Of a DNA stretch of 64,000 nucleotides, positions 32,653 through 43,179 are shown piece after piece. The number at the start of each line of letters is the position of its first letter. Within the stretch, counting starts at the first letter, position 1. The DNA comes from Lucinisca nassula. Lineage: Eukaryota; Mollusca; Bivalvia; Lucinida; Lucinidae. The translations under genes were made by a program, and so were the position numbers. The stretch spans positions 130,962,217-131,026,216 of the forward strand of contig OY757015.1 of assembly GCA_963580285.1 (NCBI GenBank), read 5' to 3'. Below the pieces are notes generated by a model. The model was not told the DNA's origin. It was given only the letters and a program-made list of their open reading frames with translations, and ran no database searches.

Positions 32653-33605
32653 GATATTTCCATTATCCTGAGATGAGTGTGGTGTTTGATTTTGGCTTTT
32701 CCTTAGTAACATTTCCTTTTCCTATTCTGAAATAGTGTACAATTACCCAGGTTTTCGCTATTTTATGCATATTTATAAAGATAATAGTTAGGAGAATAGC
32801 TAATATATTTGATTTTGTGAAACCATTTCACGTCTCTCATCAGCCTTATAATGGAAACATAATGGACCAAATTATCTGGCTTTTTAGCTCACCCGGCTGA
32901 AGGCTCCAGGGGAGCTTACAGTATAGTTGGTCGTCCGTCCGTCGTCCGTCGTCCGTCCACACTTTTGACCAGCTATATCTCTGCAGCCTGTAGGCTGATC
33001 TCAATCATTTCTTGTGTGTAGTATGCCTCCGGTTCGAAATCGAATGAAAACTTGGTTGCTATGGCAACCACAAGGTCTCGTTGACTTACAATGGGAAAAT
33101 GCTTGTCATCACCGTAGCGACTTCAGTTTTAATCGGATCTTTCCAGATGAGTTCGAAAACTTGCAAGGTCGGCAATTAATTATAGAGTTACGTCCCCTTG
33201 ATTGCTGAAAATGCCTATTTTTGACCTTTTCATCACCGTAGCCCCTTCAGTTTTGATGGGATCTTCATGAAACTTATATACAAATAAGTCAGGGTTATGA
33301 ACTAGTATGAGTTCGAAAACTACCGATGTCCGTCAATTACCCACGGAGATATGCCCCCTACTTTACTAAAAAAATGCTTATGTTAGACCTGGTCATCACT
33401 GTAGCCGCTTCAGTTTTGATCGGATCTTCTTGAAGCTTACAAACAAGTAAGTAAGGGATAAAAGCTCGGATGAGTTTAAAAAATGGCAAGGTCGGCCAAT
33501 CTTTCATACAGTAATGAAAATGCCTGTTTTTGACCTTGTCAGCACCGTAGCCCATTCCGTTTTGATAGGATCTTCCTGACACTTATATACAAGTTAAGTC
33601 AGGGT
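32653..33605 (+). repeat. GTCCGTC-tract element with ~150 bp units
   Basis: Begins TTTTAGCTCACCCGGCTGAA and GGGGAGCTTA (32882-32920), followed by GTCCGTCCGTCGTCCGTCG. Three to four units then follow with CATCACCGTAGCC, CTTCAGTTTTGAT, GGATCTTC and TACAAATAAGTCAGGG. The same unit recurs at 41010-41700. Confidence 0.65.
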
Positions 33606-33844
33606 GAAATTGATTTCAATAAATGTAGAGATGGAATCGCTGCTACCTTGAATGAATTTGGTAATCGATGGTGTAAACGAGAGTATGTTGAGCATAAAGC
33701 TCTTAAAGAATGGAAACTTAGCATTCTGAAATTTGTGATCAAACGCATTTATTTTTATTCTCAAAATACGAACTTATTACCTCCTAAACCTATGTTGTCT
33801 TTACGTCAACTTAAATTAGATATTCAGGAATTTCATAAGAAGTA
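33606..33844 (+). mobile_element. Penelope-like element fragment F (upstream coding part)
   Basis: Reads EIDFNKCRDGIAATLNEFGN, RWCKREYVEHKALKEWK and LRQLKLDIQEFHKK, then breaks off at AAGAAG. This adds about 18 residues upstream of what copy A shows and gives the most N-terminal protein of the family in the window. No GIY-YIG motif is reached. It is cut at both ends by tandem-repeat sequence. Confidence 0.8.
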
Positions 33845-33959
33845 AACAATTATTCAAACAACATCTCCTCCTAAACCACTGATTGGATTTTGGCCGAGCT
33901 GCATAGGAATGATCCTTAGCTGGTCCCCTTGCAAAGTTGTTCAAATGGTTCCGGTCCAT

Positions 33960-34795
33960 TTCAAAGCTAGGTCTCAGGGGCTAAAATAGATTTTTTAAAT
34001 GAAAACTGCAAGGCCCAGGTCTTCGATATTTGGTATGAAGCTTCATCTAGAGGACACCTACCAAGATTGTTCAAATTATAGCCCTTGGGCAAAAAATGCC
34101 CCCATGCCGGGGCCCACCTTTTTTACATACACTTATTAGGGAAAACTTTAAAAATTTTCTTGTCTGAAACCAGAAGGCCCAGGTGTTTTATATTTTGTGT
34201 TAAGCTTCATCTAGTGGACCTCTATCAAGATTGTTCAAACTAAAGTCCTCGGGCCTAAAAATGCCCCACCCCGGATCCCTTTGGTTTTACATAGACTATA
34301 GGGAAACACTTAAAAATCTTCTTATCTGAAACCGCAAGGCCCAGGTCTTTGATATTTCGTGTGAAGCTTCATCTAGTGCACTTCTATCTAGAGTGTTCAA
34401 ATTAAAGCCATCGGGCAAAAAATGCCCCCGCCCCGGGGCCCTTTGGTTTTGCATAGACTAAGGGAAAATCTTAAAAATCTTCTTCTCTGAAACCGCAAGG
34501 CCTAGGTCTTTGATATTTGGTGTGAAGCTTTATCTAGTGGACCTCTATCAAGATTGTTCAAATTATAGCCCTAGGGTTAACAATGCCCTCGCCATCGGGC
34601 CCTTTGGTTTACATAGACTTTTATAGGGAAAATCTGTAAAGATCTTCTTGTCTGAAACCAGAAGGTTCAGGTCTTTGATATTTGGTATGAAGCTTCGTCT
34701 AGTGGACCTATATCAAGATTATTTAAATTATAGCCCTGGCGCCCAAAATTCCCCCTTCCCCGAGGCCCACTGATTTTACATTGACTTATATCCTA
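33960..34795 (-). repeat. 166-bp satellite array, inverted arm (about 5 units)
   Basis: Units spaced 160-166 bp (marker AAGCTTCAT at about 34040, 34203, 34364, 34526, 34691) with AGGCCCAGGTCTTTGATATT, GGACCTCTATCAAGATTGTT and AATGCCCCCGCCCCGGGGCC. Minus-strand orientation of the larger array at 35385-37640. Confidence 0.85.
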
Positions 34796-34879
34796 GCGTA
34801 TTTATGCGTAAATACTGCCAAAACGTTTTGAACAACCCTCATTCTTTCGCATATTCAACCAGACCAAAGATGGGCCCAT

Positions 34880-35345
34880 CCCGAAGTCCATTTGTTAGCT
34901 CATCGGAGCACGAAGTGCTCATGCTGAGGTATTGGGATCAGTGAATGTCCGTCGTGCGTCGTCAACAATTTGCTTTACATGCGATCTTCTTCTAAACCCT
35001 TGTGCCAGTTAGATTCGAACTTCACAGGCGCCACAGGAATGTTGCCTAGTAGGCTCCCTACCAATATAGCTAAACTCGTTCCGCTGTGAAGAACAAGATG
35101 GTCGTCAGAGCTAAAAATAGAAAAAAAAATCTTTAAACGACAACCCACCACCCCCTGTACCCTTGACCCAATTTCATTCAAACGTCACAGGAATGTTGAG
35201 CAGGTGACTCCCTAAACGCCAACTTCTCCTGTACACTTGGGCCAATTTCATTCAAAGAAATGTTGCTTAGGTGACTCTCAACCAAAATACTAAAACGGTT
35301 CCGCTCAGATGAGCCAAATGGCCGTCAGAGCTAAAATAGAACAAG
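34880..35345 (-). repeat. ~150 bp unit repeats between the satellite arms
   Basis: Minus-strand units of the GCCAGAGC/AAAATAG type (TTCATTCAAACGTCACAGGA, GGTGACTCCCTA), with ATCGGAGCACGAAGTGCTCAT palindrome-like text at 34900-34920. They separate the two inverted 166-bp arrays. Confidence 0.65.
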
Positions 35346-35384
35346 ATGAACATGATGGTCCTATATCGCTCACCCGAGCTCAGA

Positions 35385-37640
35385 GATTCGTATGCGGGTG
35401 CCCGGGCAGGGCGATTTTTGGCCACAGGTCCATGAACTGAACACTTTTGGTAGAGGTCAACTAAATGAAGCTTAAAAACAAATATCAAAGTCCTGGGCCT
35501 TCTGGTTTCAGACAAGAAGATTTCTAAACGTTTAACTATATAAGTCTATGTACGACCAGTGGGCCCTGTGGTGGGTTGAATTTTGCCCTCCCCCCCACCA
35601 CCACCAAGTCTATGTAAAGCCTGGGCCTTCTGGTTTCAGAAAAGAAAAGGCTTTCCTTATATAAGGCTATATAAAACCAGTAGGCCCTGGTGCGGGGGCA
35701 TTTTTGGCTTCAGGGCTATAATTTGAACAATCTTGATAGAGGTCCACTAGATGAAGCTTCATAAAAAAATATCAAAGTCCTGGGCCTTCTTGTTTCACTT
35801 TCTTGTTTCAAACAAGAAGTTTTTTAAAGGTTTTTCCTAAATATGCCTTTGTAAAACCAGGGGACCCTGGTGCGGGGGCATTTTTAAACCCAGGGCTATA
35901 ATTTGAACAACCTTGGTAGAGTTCCACTAGATGAAGCTTCATACCAAATATCAAAGACCTAGGCCTTCTGGTTCAGACAAGAATATTTTTAAAGGTTTTC
36001 CCTATAATAGCCAATGTAAAACCAGTGGGCCCCGGCGCGGCAACATTATTGGCCCCAGGGCTATAATTTGAACAATCTGGTTAAAGGTCCATTAGATGAA
36101 GCTTCATACCAAATATTAAAGACTTGGGCCTTCTGATTTCAGAGAAAAAGATTTTTTAAGGTTTTCCCTATATAAGGAAGTGAAAAACCAAGTGGCCCCG
36201 GGGCGGAGTCGTTTTGGCCACAGGGCTATAATTTGAACAATCTAGGTAGAGGTCCACTAGACGAAGCTTCATACCAAATATCACAGACCTGGGCCTTCTG
36301 GTTTCAGACAAGAAGATTTTTAAAGGTTTTCACTATGTAAGCCTATGTAAAAGCAGTGGGCCCCGGCACGGGGGCGTTTTTGGCCCATGGGCTGTAATTT
36401 GAACAATCTTTATAGAGGTCTACTAGATGAAGCGTCATACCAAATATCAAAGACCTGGGCTTTCTGGTTTTAGACAAGAAGATTTTTAAAGGTTTTCCCT
36501 ATAATAGCCAATGTAAAACCGGTGGGTCTCGGCGCGGAACATTATTGGCGCCAGGGCTATAATTTGAACAGCCTTGGTAAAGGTCCATTAGATGAAGCTT
36601 CATACCAAATATCAAAAACCTGGGCCTTTTGGTTTCAGGGAAGAAGATTTTTTAAAGATATTCCATACATAAAGCCATGTAAAACCAGTTGGCCCCGGCG
36701 CGGGGTCGTTTTTGGCCCCAGGGCTATAATTTGAACAATCTTGGTAGAGGTTCACTAGATGAAGCTTCATATCAAATATCAAAGACCTGGGCCATATGTT
36801 TTCCCTACATAAGCCTATATAAAACCAGTTGGCCCCGCGGCGGGGCCTTTTTGGCCCCAGGGCTAAAATTTGAACATTCTTGGTAGAGGTCCACTAGATG
36901 AAGCTTCATACCAAATATCAAAGACATGGGCCTTCTGGTTTCAGACAAGAATATTTTAAAAGGTTTTTCCCTATATAAGCCTCTGTAAAAGATTGGGCCC
37001 CGGCGCGGGGCATTTTTGGCCCCAGGGCTATAATTTGAACAATCTCGGTAGAGGTCCACTAGATGAAGCTTCATACTTAATATCAAAGACCTGGGCCTTT
37101 TGGTTTCAGACAAGAAGATTTTTAAAGGTTTTTACCGATAAAAGCCTATGTTATACCTTTGGGCCCCGGCGTGGGGGACATTTTCGGCCCCAGGGCTATA
37201 ATTTGAACAATCTTGGTAGACGTCCACTAGATGAAGCTTCATACCAAATATCAAAGACCTGGGTCTTCTGGTTTCAGGCAAGAAAATTTTAATATGTTTT
37301 CCCTATATAAGCCTATATGAAACCAGTGGGCCCCGGGGCGGGGCCGTTTTGGGCCCCAGGGCCATAATTTGAACAATCTTGGTAGAGGTCCAAACGATGA
37401 AGCTTCATACCAATATCAAAGACATTGGCATTCTGGTTTAAGACAAGAAGTTTTTTAAAGGTTTTTCCTATATAAGCCTATGTAAAACCTTTGGGCCCCG
37501 GCGCGGGTTTTTTTTTTTTTTTTTTTTTTTTGGCCCCAGGGCTATAATTTGAACAATCTTGGTAGAGGTCCACTAGATGAAGCTTCATACCAAATACCAA
37601 AGACCTGGGCCTTCTGGTTTCAGACAAGAAGATTTGTAAA
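35385..37640 (+). repeat. 166-bp satellite array, forward arm (about 13 units)
   Basis: The marker GATGAAGCTTCAT recurs at about 35751, 35931, 36096, 36261, 36427, 36592, 36759, 36898, 37063, 37231, 37397 and 37577; most steps are 165-168 bp. The unit contains GGCCCCGGCGCGGGG, GGGCTATAATTTGAACAATC, AAAGACCTGGGCCTTCTGG and AAGATTTTTAAAGG. Apparent open frames arise because 165 is divisible by three. The array is followed by GGACGGACGGACG at about 37806. Confidence 0.92.
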
Positions 37641-38049
37641 GGTTATTTCTTATTTTCCCCTTTTTGTCGCCATTGCAACCAGAGTTCTGCATGGAATGGA
37701 ATTTTTTGAACAACTTTGAGAGAGGACTACCCAAAGATCATTTCTGCCAAGTTTGGTTAAAATCTATTCAGTAGTTTATGAGTAGATGTCTTTAAAGCAA
37801 TTGTGGACGGACGGACGTTCTCACGGATGTATACTTATGTGGCTATTTTTGGCAGGATCGATACTTAAGTGGCTACTTTTAGCCACAGAAAAGAAGTATT
37901 TTCGGTGTCTAACGGAATAAATCCCATTGACTTACATTGATTCTGTCCATTTACATAGCCACCTAACTATACATTTGTTAGTGCGGATAGACGGACGGAC
38001 GGACGACGACGGAAGGTGAGTAATCACAATAGCTCTCCCTGAGCGAGCT
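37641..38049. repeat. GGACGGACGG-bearing border of the satellite element
   Basis: Contains GGACGGACGGACG at 37806, a partly repeated TACTTATGTGGCTATTTTTG segment (37829 and 37862), and GACGGACGGACGGACGACGA near 37989, followed by TGAGCGAGCTAAAA. Confidence 0.6.
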
Positions 38050-38715
38050 AAAAACATCGTAAATTTGCCTCAAACGCGAACTCCCACTAAACCCTTTGGC
38101 CAATTCGATTCAAACTTCACAGGAATATTGCTTAGGTGACTCCCGATTCAAAAAGATAAAATCCTTCCGCTCTGACAAACAAACTGGCCATCAGAGCTAA
38201 AAATAGAAAACGTCTTCCAACGACAATCCTCCTGTATTCTTCGGCAAATTTCATTCAAACTTCATTGGAGTGTTGCTTAGATGTCCTCTATCAAAATAGC
38301 TTAAACAGTTTACCTCCGATGAACAAAATGGCCACCAGCTCTAAAAGTAGAAAAACATCGTAAATCTGCTTCAAATTGGCACTCCTCCTACACCATTGAG
38401 CCAGTTTAATTCAAACATCACAGGAATGTTGGCTTGGTGAATCCCTACCAAAATAGCTAAATTCATTCCGCTCTGATGAACTAGATGGACACCAGAGCTA
38501 AAAAAAGAAAAAAAATCTTCAATCGACAACCCCACCCCCTGTACCCTTGGCCCAATTTCATACAAACGTCACAGGAATGTTGGGTAGGTGACTCCCTACC
38601 AACATGGCTAAAATCGTTCTGGTCTGATGAACAAGATGGCCGCCAGAGCTATAAATAGAAAAAAATCTTCAAACGCCAACTCCTCCTGCACCCTTAACCC
38701 GATTTCATTCAAACT
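38050..38715 (-). repeat. ~150 bp unit tandem repeat array
   Basis: Four or more minus-strand units: TTCATTCAAACTTCA, GGAATGTTGCTTAGGTGACT, ACCAAAATAGCTAAA, GATGAACAAGATGGCCGCCA, GAGCTAAAAATAGAAAAA. It continues after the inserted tail at 38982-39293. Confidence 0.8.
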
Positions 38716-38981
38716 TCCACCGACCGTTCCAAGGCGGCTCTTCTGTGGCGATTTATTTATGTTGTTGTTTGTTACTTACTGTGTGTATCACTTGTGTCTT
38801 TTAATTTTGGATGGCCATATGGCCATTTTGTGGGAAAGTAACTGTCCGTATGGCCTTCCTTTGTTTAGGTTTCCATTATGGTCTGGTCGCTTAATGATTG
38901 TATTTCTTTCCCTTTGGTGTCTTTTATGGATGGAGTAAGTTAATTGTATCAATTCCTGATCTTTGTTTTACTTCTACTTTT
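38716..38981 (+). repeat. Penelope tail insertion in tandem repeat
   Basis: Young 266-bp 5'-truncated tail (CCGTTCCAAGGCGGCTCTTC to CTACTTTT) between AAACTT and CATAGGAATG, which are adjacent in the repeat consensus. No target duplication other than shared CTT. Confidence 0.88.
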
Positions 38982-39293
38982 CATAGGAATGTTGCTTAGG
39001 TAACCCTCTATCAAAATAGTTAACACGATCCCGCTCTGATGAAGATAATGGCCGCCAGAGCTAAAAAAGAAAATCGTAAATCTGCTTCAAACGCGAGCTC
39101 GTCCTAAAGCCTTCGACCTAGCTAAAAATAGAGAAAAAAAATGAAACGACAACTCATCATGTACACTTGGGCCAATTTCATTCAAACTTCATTGGAATAA
39201 TGCTTAGCTGACCTTCTTCCAAGATAGCTAAAACGAGTTTGCTCAGATGAACAAAATGGCTGCAAGAGTTAAAAATAGAAAAAAAAACAGTCT

Positions 39294-40443
39294 AAAGGAG
39301 CAGTCTCTATAAGGCTATTCTCATGGCCACAACCGATTTCCTTTAAAGTAGAAGTAAAACAAAGATCAGGAATTGATACAATTAACTTACTCCACCCATA
39401 AAAGACACCAAAGGGAAAGAAATACAAACATTAAGCGACCAGACCATAATGGAAACCTAAACAAAGGAAGGCCATAAGGACAGTTACTTTCCAAAAAAAT
39501 GGCCATATGGCCATCCAAAACCAAAAGACACAAGTGATACACACAGTAAGTAACAAACAACAACATAAATAAACCGCCGCCGTCTAAATAACAGCTAATG
39601 GGAGAATTACAAAGTGGAAGGCTTAGCAACAAAATATCCAATAGTAAAATACCATATGTTGGCGACTATGTAAGAATTACTTGCTCGTTTTGCAATGTAT
39701 TTAGACCACAAGGAATGAACCCAATCACTGGATGGTACTGTTGGTGAAGAAGTGGCGCTCGTACCGTGGGATGTTGTGCTCATGTGCTTGCTAGCATGCA
39801 CTATTAAATCAAATTACTTCTTTGTCCACATCTATTTAATTATATGTACATGGAATCGGTTTATTCACTCCCAAATGAAGTTGTGAGTACTACAAACGGA
39901 TAAATGCACTCTGATTTAAAAAAATGGGTAAAATTCAATTTCAGGGGCAAGTAACTCTTAAGTTTTATGAACTAACAATAATTCTTACATATACCTAGAA
40001 TGACTATTACATCAACATTATATTTATGAAAGATCTTTGAAATAAGTTGAAAACTGTAAAGGTGTTGTGGTTTTTCGTAAAGTTTGGGAATAAAAATTAC
40101 TAATATTTGGGTACAACTTACAAGCGCGTATAAACTCTTCTCTTGTTTGATATTTATAAATAAGACTGTTATCACCGGCTGTTATGGCTAAAAGTGTAGT
40201 AAGCATACGGCAAACATCGCCTCCAGTCATGCACTTTGAACAAAAATGATAGCATTTTTGTCGGTATACCCTTGATGGGGTGACATTACCCCACCCACTT
40301 TAATAGTGTATACGGCAAAAACCAGTGAACCAAAGAGTCTAAAAATTCAACATTAGACAGTCAATATGTATCAATTTGAAGCTACAAAGTTTAAAGGAAA
40401 TCGGTTGTGGCCATGAAAACAGCCTTATAGAGACTGCTCCTTT
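39294..40443. mobile_element. DNA element with ~53-bp terminal inverted repeats
   Basis: Left end AAAGGAGCAGTCTCTATAAG continuing to CCGATTTCCTTTAAA (39294-39346). The right end is the inverted match at 40390-40443 with two mismatches over 53 bp. It interrupts a ~150-bp-unit array. Inside are a Penelope tail (39343-39573) and 39600-40230, which has overlapping minus-strand frames of 60-70 codons that I cannot assign. Possibly a nonautonomous or degraded cut-and-paste element. Confidence 0.75.
39343..39573 (-). repeat. Penelope tail insertion in TIR element
   Basis: Minus-strand young tail end, AAAGTAGAAGTAAAACAAAG to AAACAACAACATAAATAAAC, lying right inside the left terminal repeat. Confidence 0.85.
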
Positions 40444-40950
40444 GCTTCAAACGTGAACTTCTAATCCCTTGGGCCAATTGGATTCAAACTTCACAGGAAT
40501 GTTGCCTTTGTGACTCGCTACCAAAATAGCTTTAATCGTTTTGCTCTGACAAACAAGATTGCCGCCAGAGCTAAAAATAGAAAAAAGATTCAAACGACAA
40601 CTCCGCCTGTACCATTGGGCCAATTTCATACAAGCTTCATAGGAATATACATGTAGATGACACTCTATCAAAATAACTTAAACGATCCCGCTCCGGTGAA
40701 CAAAATGGCCACCAGAGCTAAAAATAGAAAAAAATTGTAAATTTGCTTCAAACGCGAACTCCTACTTAACTCCTAATACCTTGGGCCAATTTGTTGTAAA
40801 CTTCGCAGGAATGTTGCCTGGGTGACTCCCTTCCTAAATAGCTAAAATCGTACCGCTCTGATGAACAGGATGGCAATTAGAGTTAAAATAGAATGTACTA
40901 GAGACAGTGACACTCAGGTGAGCGAATCAGGGCCCTCTGGGCCCTCTTGA
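40444..40950 (-). repeat. ~150 bp unit array ending in hairpin terminus
   Basis: Three minus-strand units of the GCCAGAGC type, then ACTCAGGTGAGCGAATCAGG and the palindrome AGGGCCCTCTGGGCCCT before CTTG (40913-40946). This looks like the terminus of the element that carries the units. Confidence 0.7.
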
Positions 40951-41009
40951 GAGGGTCTTCTTGTAATCATTTGCTGCAAACTCAAATTGAGATTTTACAT
41001 AATACATTG

Positions 41010-41735
41010 TTATAATTGTACATTCGATTTTCTTTTCAGTTGGAATGGATTTGCCTGAAAATTACATATGAGTTAGGGATAAAAGCTTGAATGAGTTTGC
41101 AAACTAACATTGTTGGAACATTGATTAAAGTGTTAAGTCACCTTTTTTGCTGAAATAACTAGTTTGTACCATAAATCCTTTAGTTTTGACAAAATCTTCC
41201 TGAAACTAGCATATAAGTATGTTGGGAATGAAAGTTCGGATGAGTTTGAAAACTGCTGATGTCTTTCTATCTCTCATAGAGTTACATCTCCTTGAATGCT
41301 GAAAATGTCTGTTTTGACCTTGTCCTCTTTCTTATAAATACTGCAAACATAGGTTCTGGGTGCTCGTTAGAACCGGCTCATTGAGGCGATTCTAACGAGT
41401 ACCCACACCCTATGTCTTGAAGCAAGGAATAAATTATATAATATATTTAAAGTGGGTATAGGGGAGACTTCATTTCACGGACTTGTTCACGTGATGGTAA
41501 GTCCTTTAGTTTTGATCGATTCTTCCTGAAACTAGCATATAAGTAGGTTTGGAATGACAGTTTGGATGAGTTTGAAAACTGTGATGTCTGCCTGTCTCTC
41601 ACGGCCACGTCTCTTTTAATGCTGAAAATACCCGTTTTTGACCTGTCCTCAGCATATATCCTTTGGTAAAGATTGGAACTTCCTGAAACTTTTAATCTGT
41701 TAGCTCAGGTGAGCGATATAGGACCATCATAGTTT
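41010..41735 (+). repeat. ~150 bp units (CCTTTAGTTTTGA type) with palindromic insert
   Basis: Three units with CCTTTAGTTTTGA, TCTTCCTGAAAC, ATAAGTATGTTGGGAATGA and GATGAGTTTGAAAAC; related to 33020-33605. At 41337-41500 it holds the palindromic CATAGGTT repeat. It ends CTCAGGTGAGCGATATAGGA. Confidence 0.65.
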
Positions 41736-42213
41736 TGACGGTTGATCGTGTCTATCACTGGATATATTGTCTAAAATCCACTCTTCCATTACAGAGTAGT
41801 GGTGTTTGATCATGTACCGTTCCGAGGAGATCCAGATGCAGTTGTCTAAGCAAGTCAACCATGGACTGTTAATGTCATTAGAGTCTCATAACGAAATCGT
41901 ATCGATATAAGCCTCTTAGTATTCCCTTGAAAGGACCGTTATTGATATTCTTCCTTTTGCGTAGGTTTGTGTCGTGTGGCTGCATGACGTCCATATTTTA
42001 GTATGCTTGTGTAACCTGTAGTAATTTCTTTATGAATTTTAACTCGTTCAGGTATAAACAGGAAACTGATGGCATTTCATTTTGTGATATTATGTATTTG
42101 TAATATTGACCCTGACCTGGGGCCCTTAATGAGTTATGAACCAGCTTTTCAGGGTATTTTACGTTGACAGTTTTGGTGTTTCCGGTTTAGTTTAATGTTA
42201 TATTCTATTACAG
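41736..42213. other. Intron upstream of exon c
   Basis: Nothing recognised. Ends with the acceptor ATTCTATTACAG. Confidence 0.5.
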
Positions 42214-42404
42214 GTACATGTCAGTGCAACGTTGGATTTACTGACCCAGACTGTTCGATTGATCTATCTAAACCGCCGTTAATGCGAGGAATACCAGATC
42301 TTGGACTGTGTGACCTAACAATGAGGCCGTGTGAGAAAACGTCTGTTCTTGGAGATTATTTTGCAGAGATCAACACCCTCATGTGCAGCATAGCGCCTTT
42401 TAAT
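42214..42404 (+). CDS. VWDE-like gene, exon c (EGF end and next domain)
   Basis: 191 nt entering in phase 1 (G from exon b plus GT makes Gly) and leaving in phase 0 before GTAATG. The peptide TCQCNVGFTDPDC completes the EGF-like module (CxCxxGFxxxxC). SIDLSKPPLMRGIPDLGLCD and LTMRPCEKTSVLGDYF follow, phrases that resemble the segment after the EGF module in VWDE proteins. 11 kb intron upstream; no frame conflict with exon b. Confidence 0.85.
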
Positions 42405-42540
42405 GTAATGGTCTTCTGATTAGTCTTTCTTGTTGTCTCGCTTCGGAAAAAAACATATGTGGGAATTTTACCGGTCAATAACTGTACTACAAAAATAGCC
42501 CTATAATCAAATTACCTGGCTTTGCAGTTGTATAAAAATA

Positions 42541-42893
42541 CCAGAGGGCCAAGATGGCCCTGAATCGCTTACCAGACTTCAAGATGAGACGTAGGTTTTG
42601 GAAGTCACGCGGATCACTAAGAGATTTCTGCACTTAGCACTGACAGCCATCTTATTCAATGGCGAGAACTATTTATTGCGTTTGACACAGGGTCATTTAG
42701 GAAACATTTTTGTGAAGTTTGAATGAAATTGGCCTAACGGTTTTGAGAAACACCTATGAAACATTCAAGTGATGTTTGAATGAAATTTGTTTAAAAGTTT
42801 ATGTGTTTTATTTTAAAGATTACTTTACTTTTAAAAAAATAGAAGTGGGGACAATGATCAGGAATCGATACAATCAACCCACAGCTTTCACAT
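42541..42893 (-). repeat. Hairpin terminus, ~150 bp unit, and old tail scrap
   Basis: 42541-42590 is an inverted element terminus (CCAGAGGGCCAAGATGGCCC). 42650-42800 holds one or two degraded ~150-bp units. 42838-42893 is the last 55 bp of an old Penelope tail (AATAGAAGTGGGGACAATGA, AATCGATACAATCAACCCAC). Confidence 0.6.
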
Positions 42894-43045
42894 GAGGCTT
42901 CGTGTCGAAGTTGGCTTGTCGTCGTCATAACTGATAACTCTTCTTGAAGAGGAGTGTGTTACGGAACGCATTGCCTCCCTTCAGTTATCTGCCTTTGTAC
43001 ATATGCATAGCTTATAGGTTTATCACAATTCTCTGACAACTGCGT

Positions 43046-43118
43046 CTCTTTGGCTCAGCGGTTATAACATTAGACTTTCACCCGAACGGTCCGGGTTCGA
43101 ATCCCACCGTAGGTAGTT
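43046..43118 (+). pseudogene. tRNA-Glu-like sequence (SINE head or tRNA pseudogene)
   Basis: TTGGCTCAGCGGTTATAAC (A-box), CTTTCAC anticodon loop with TTC, GGTTCGAATCC (B-box), then TTTTTTT. The acceptor and anticodon stems do not pair well, so a working tRNA is unlikely. Confidence 0.6.
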
Positions 43119-43179
43119 TTTTTAGCTATGCTTCTTTCCGTTGTTACGACTCTAATTTCGTAAGGATTTGACCTTTGAC

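Noticed and set aside
36522..37292. Overlapping frames with repeated text in the 166-bp array
   Set aside because: Unit length is near 165, a multiple of three, so any stop-free unit stays open; no domain and both strands behave alike.
33960..37640. CRISPR array
   Set aside because: Units are 166 bp, diverged and without spacers; the sequence is eukaryotic.
43046..43118. Functional tRNA-Glu gene
   Set aside because: A and B boxes and a TTC loop are present, but acceptor and anticodon stems do not pair; more likely SINE head or pseudogene.
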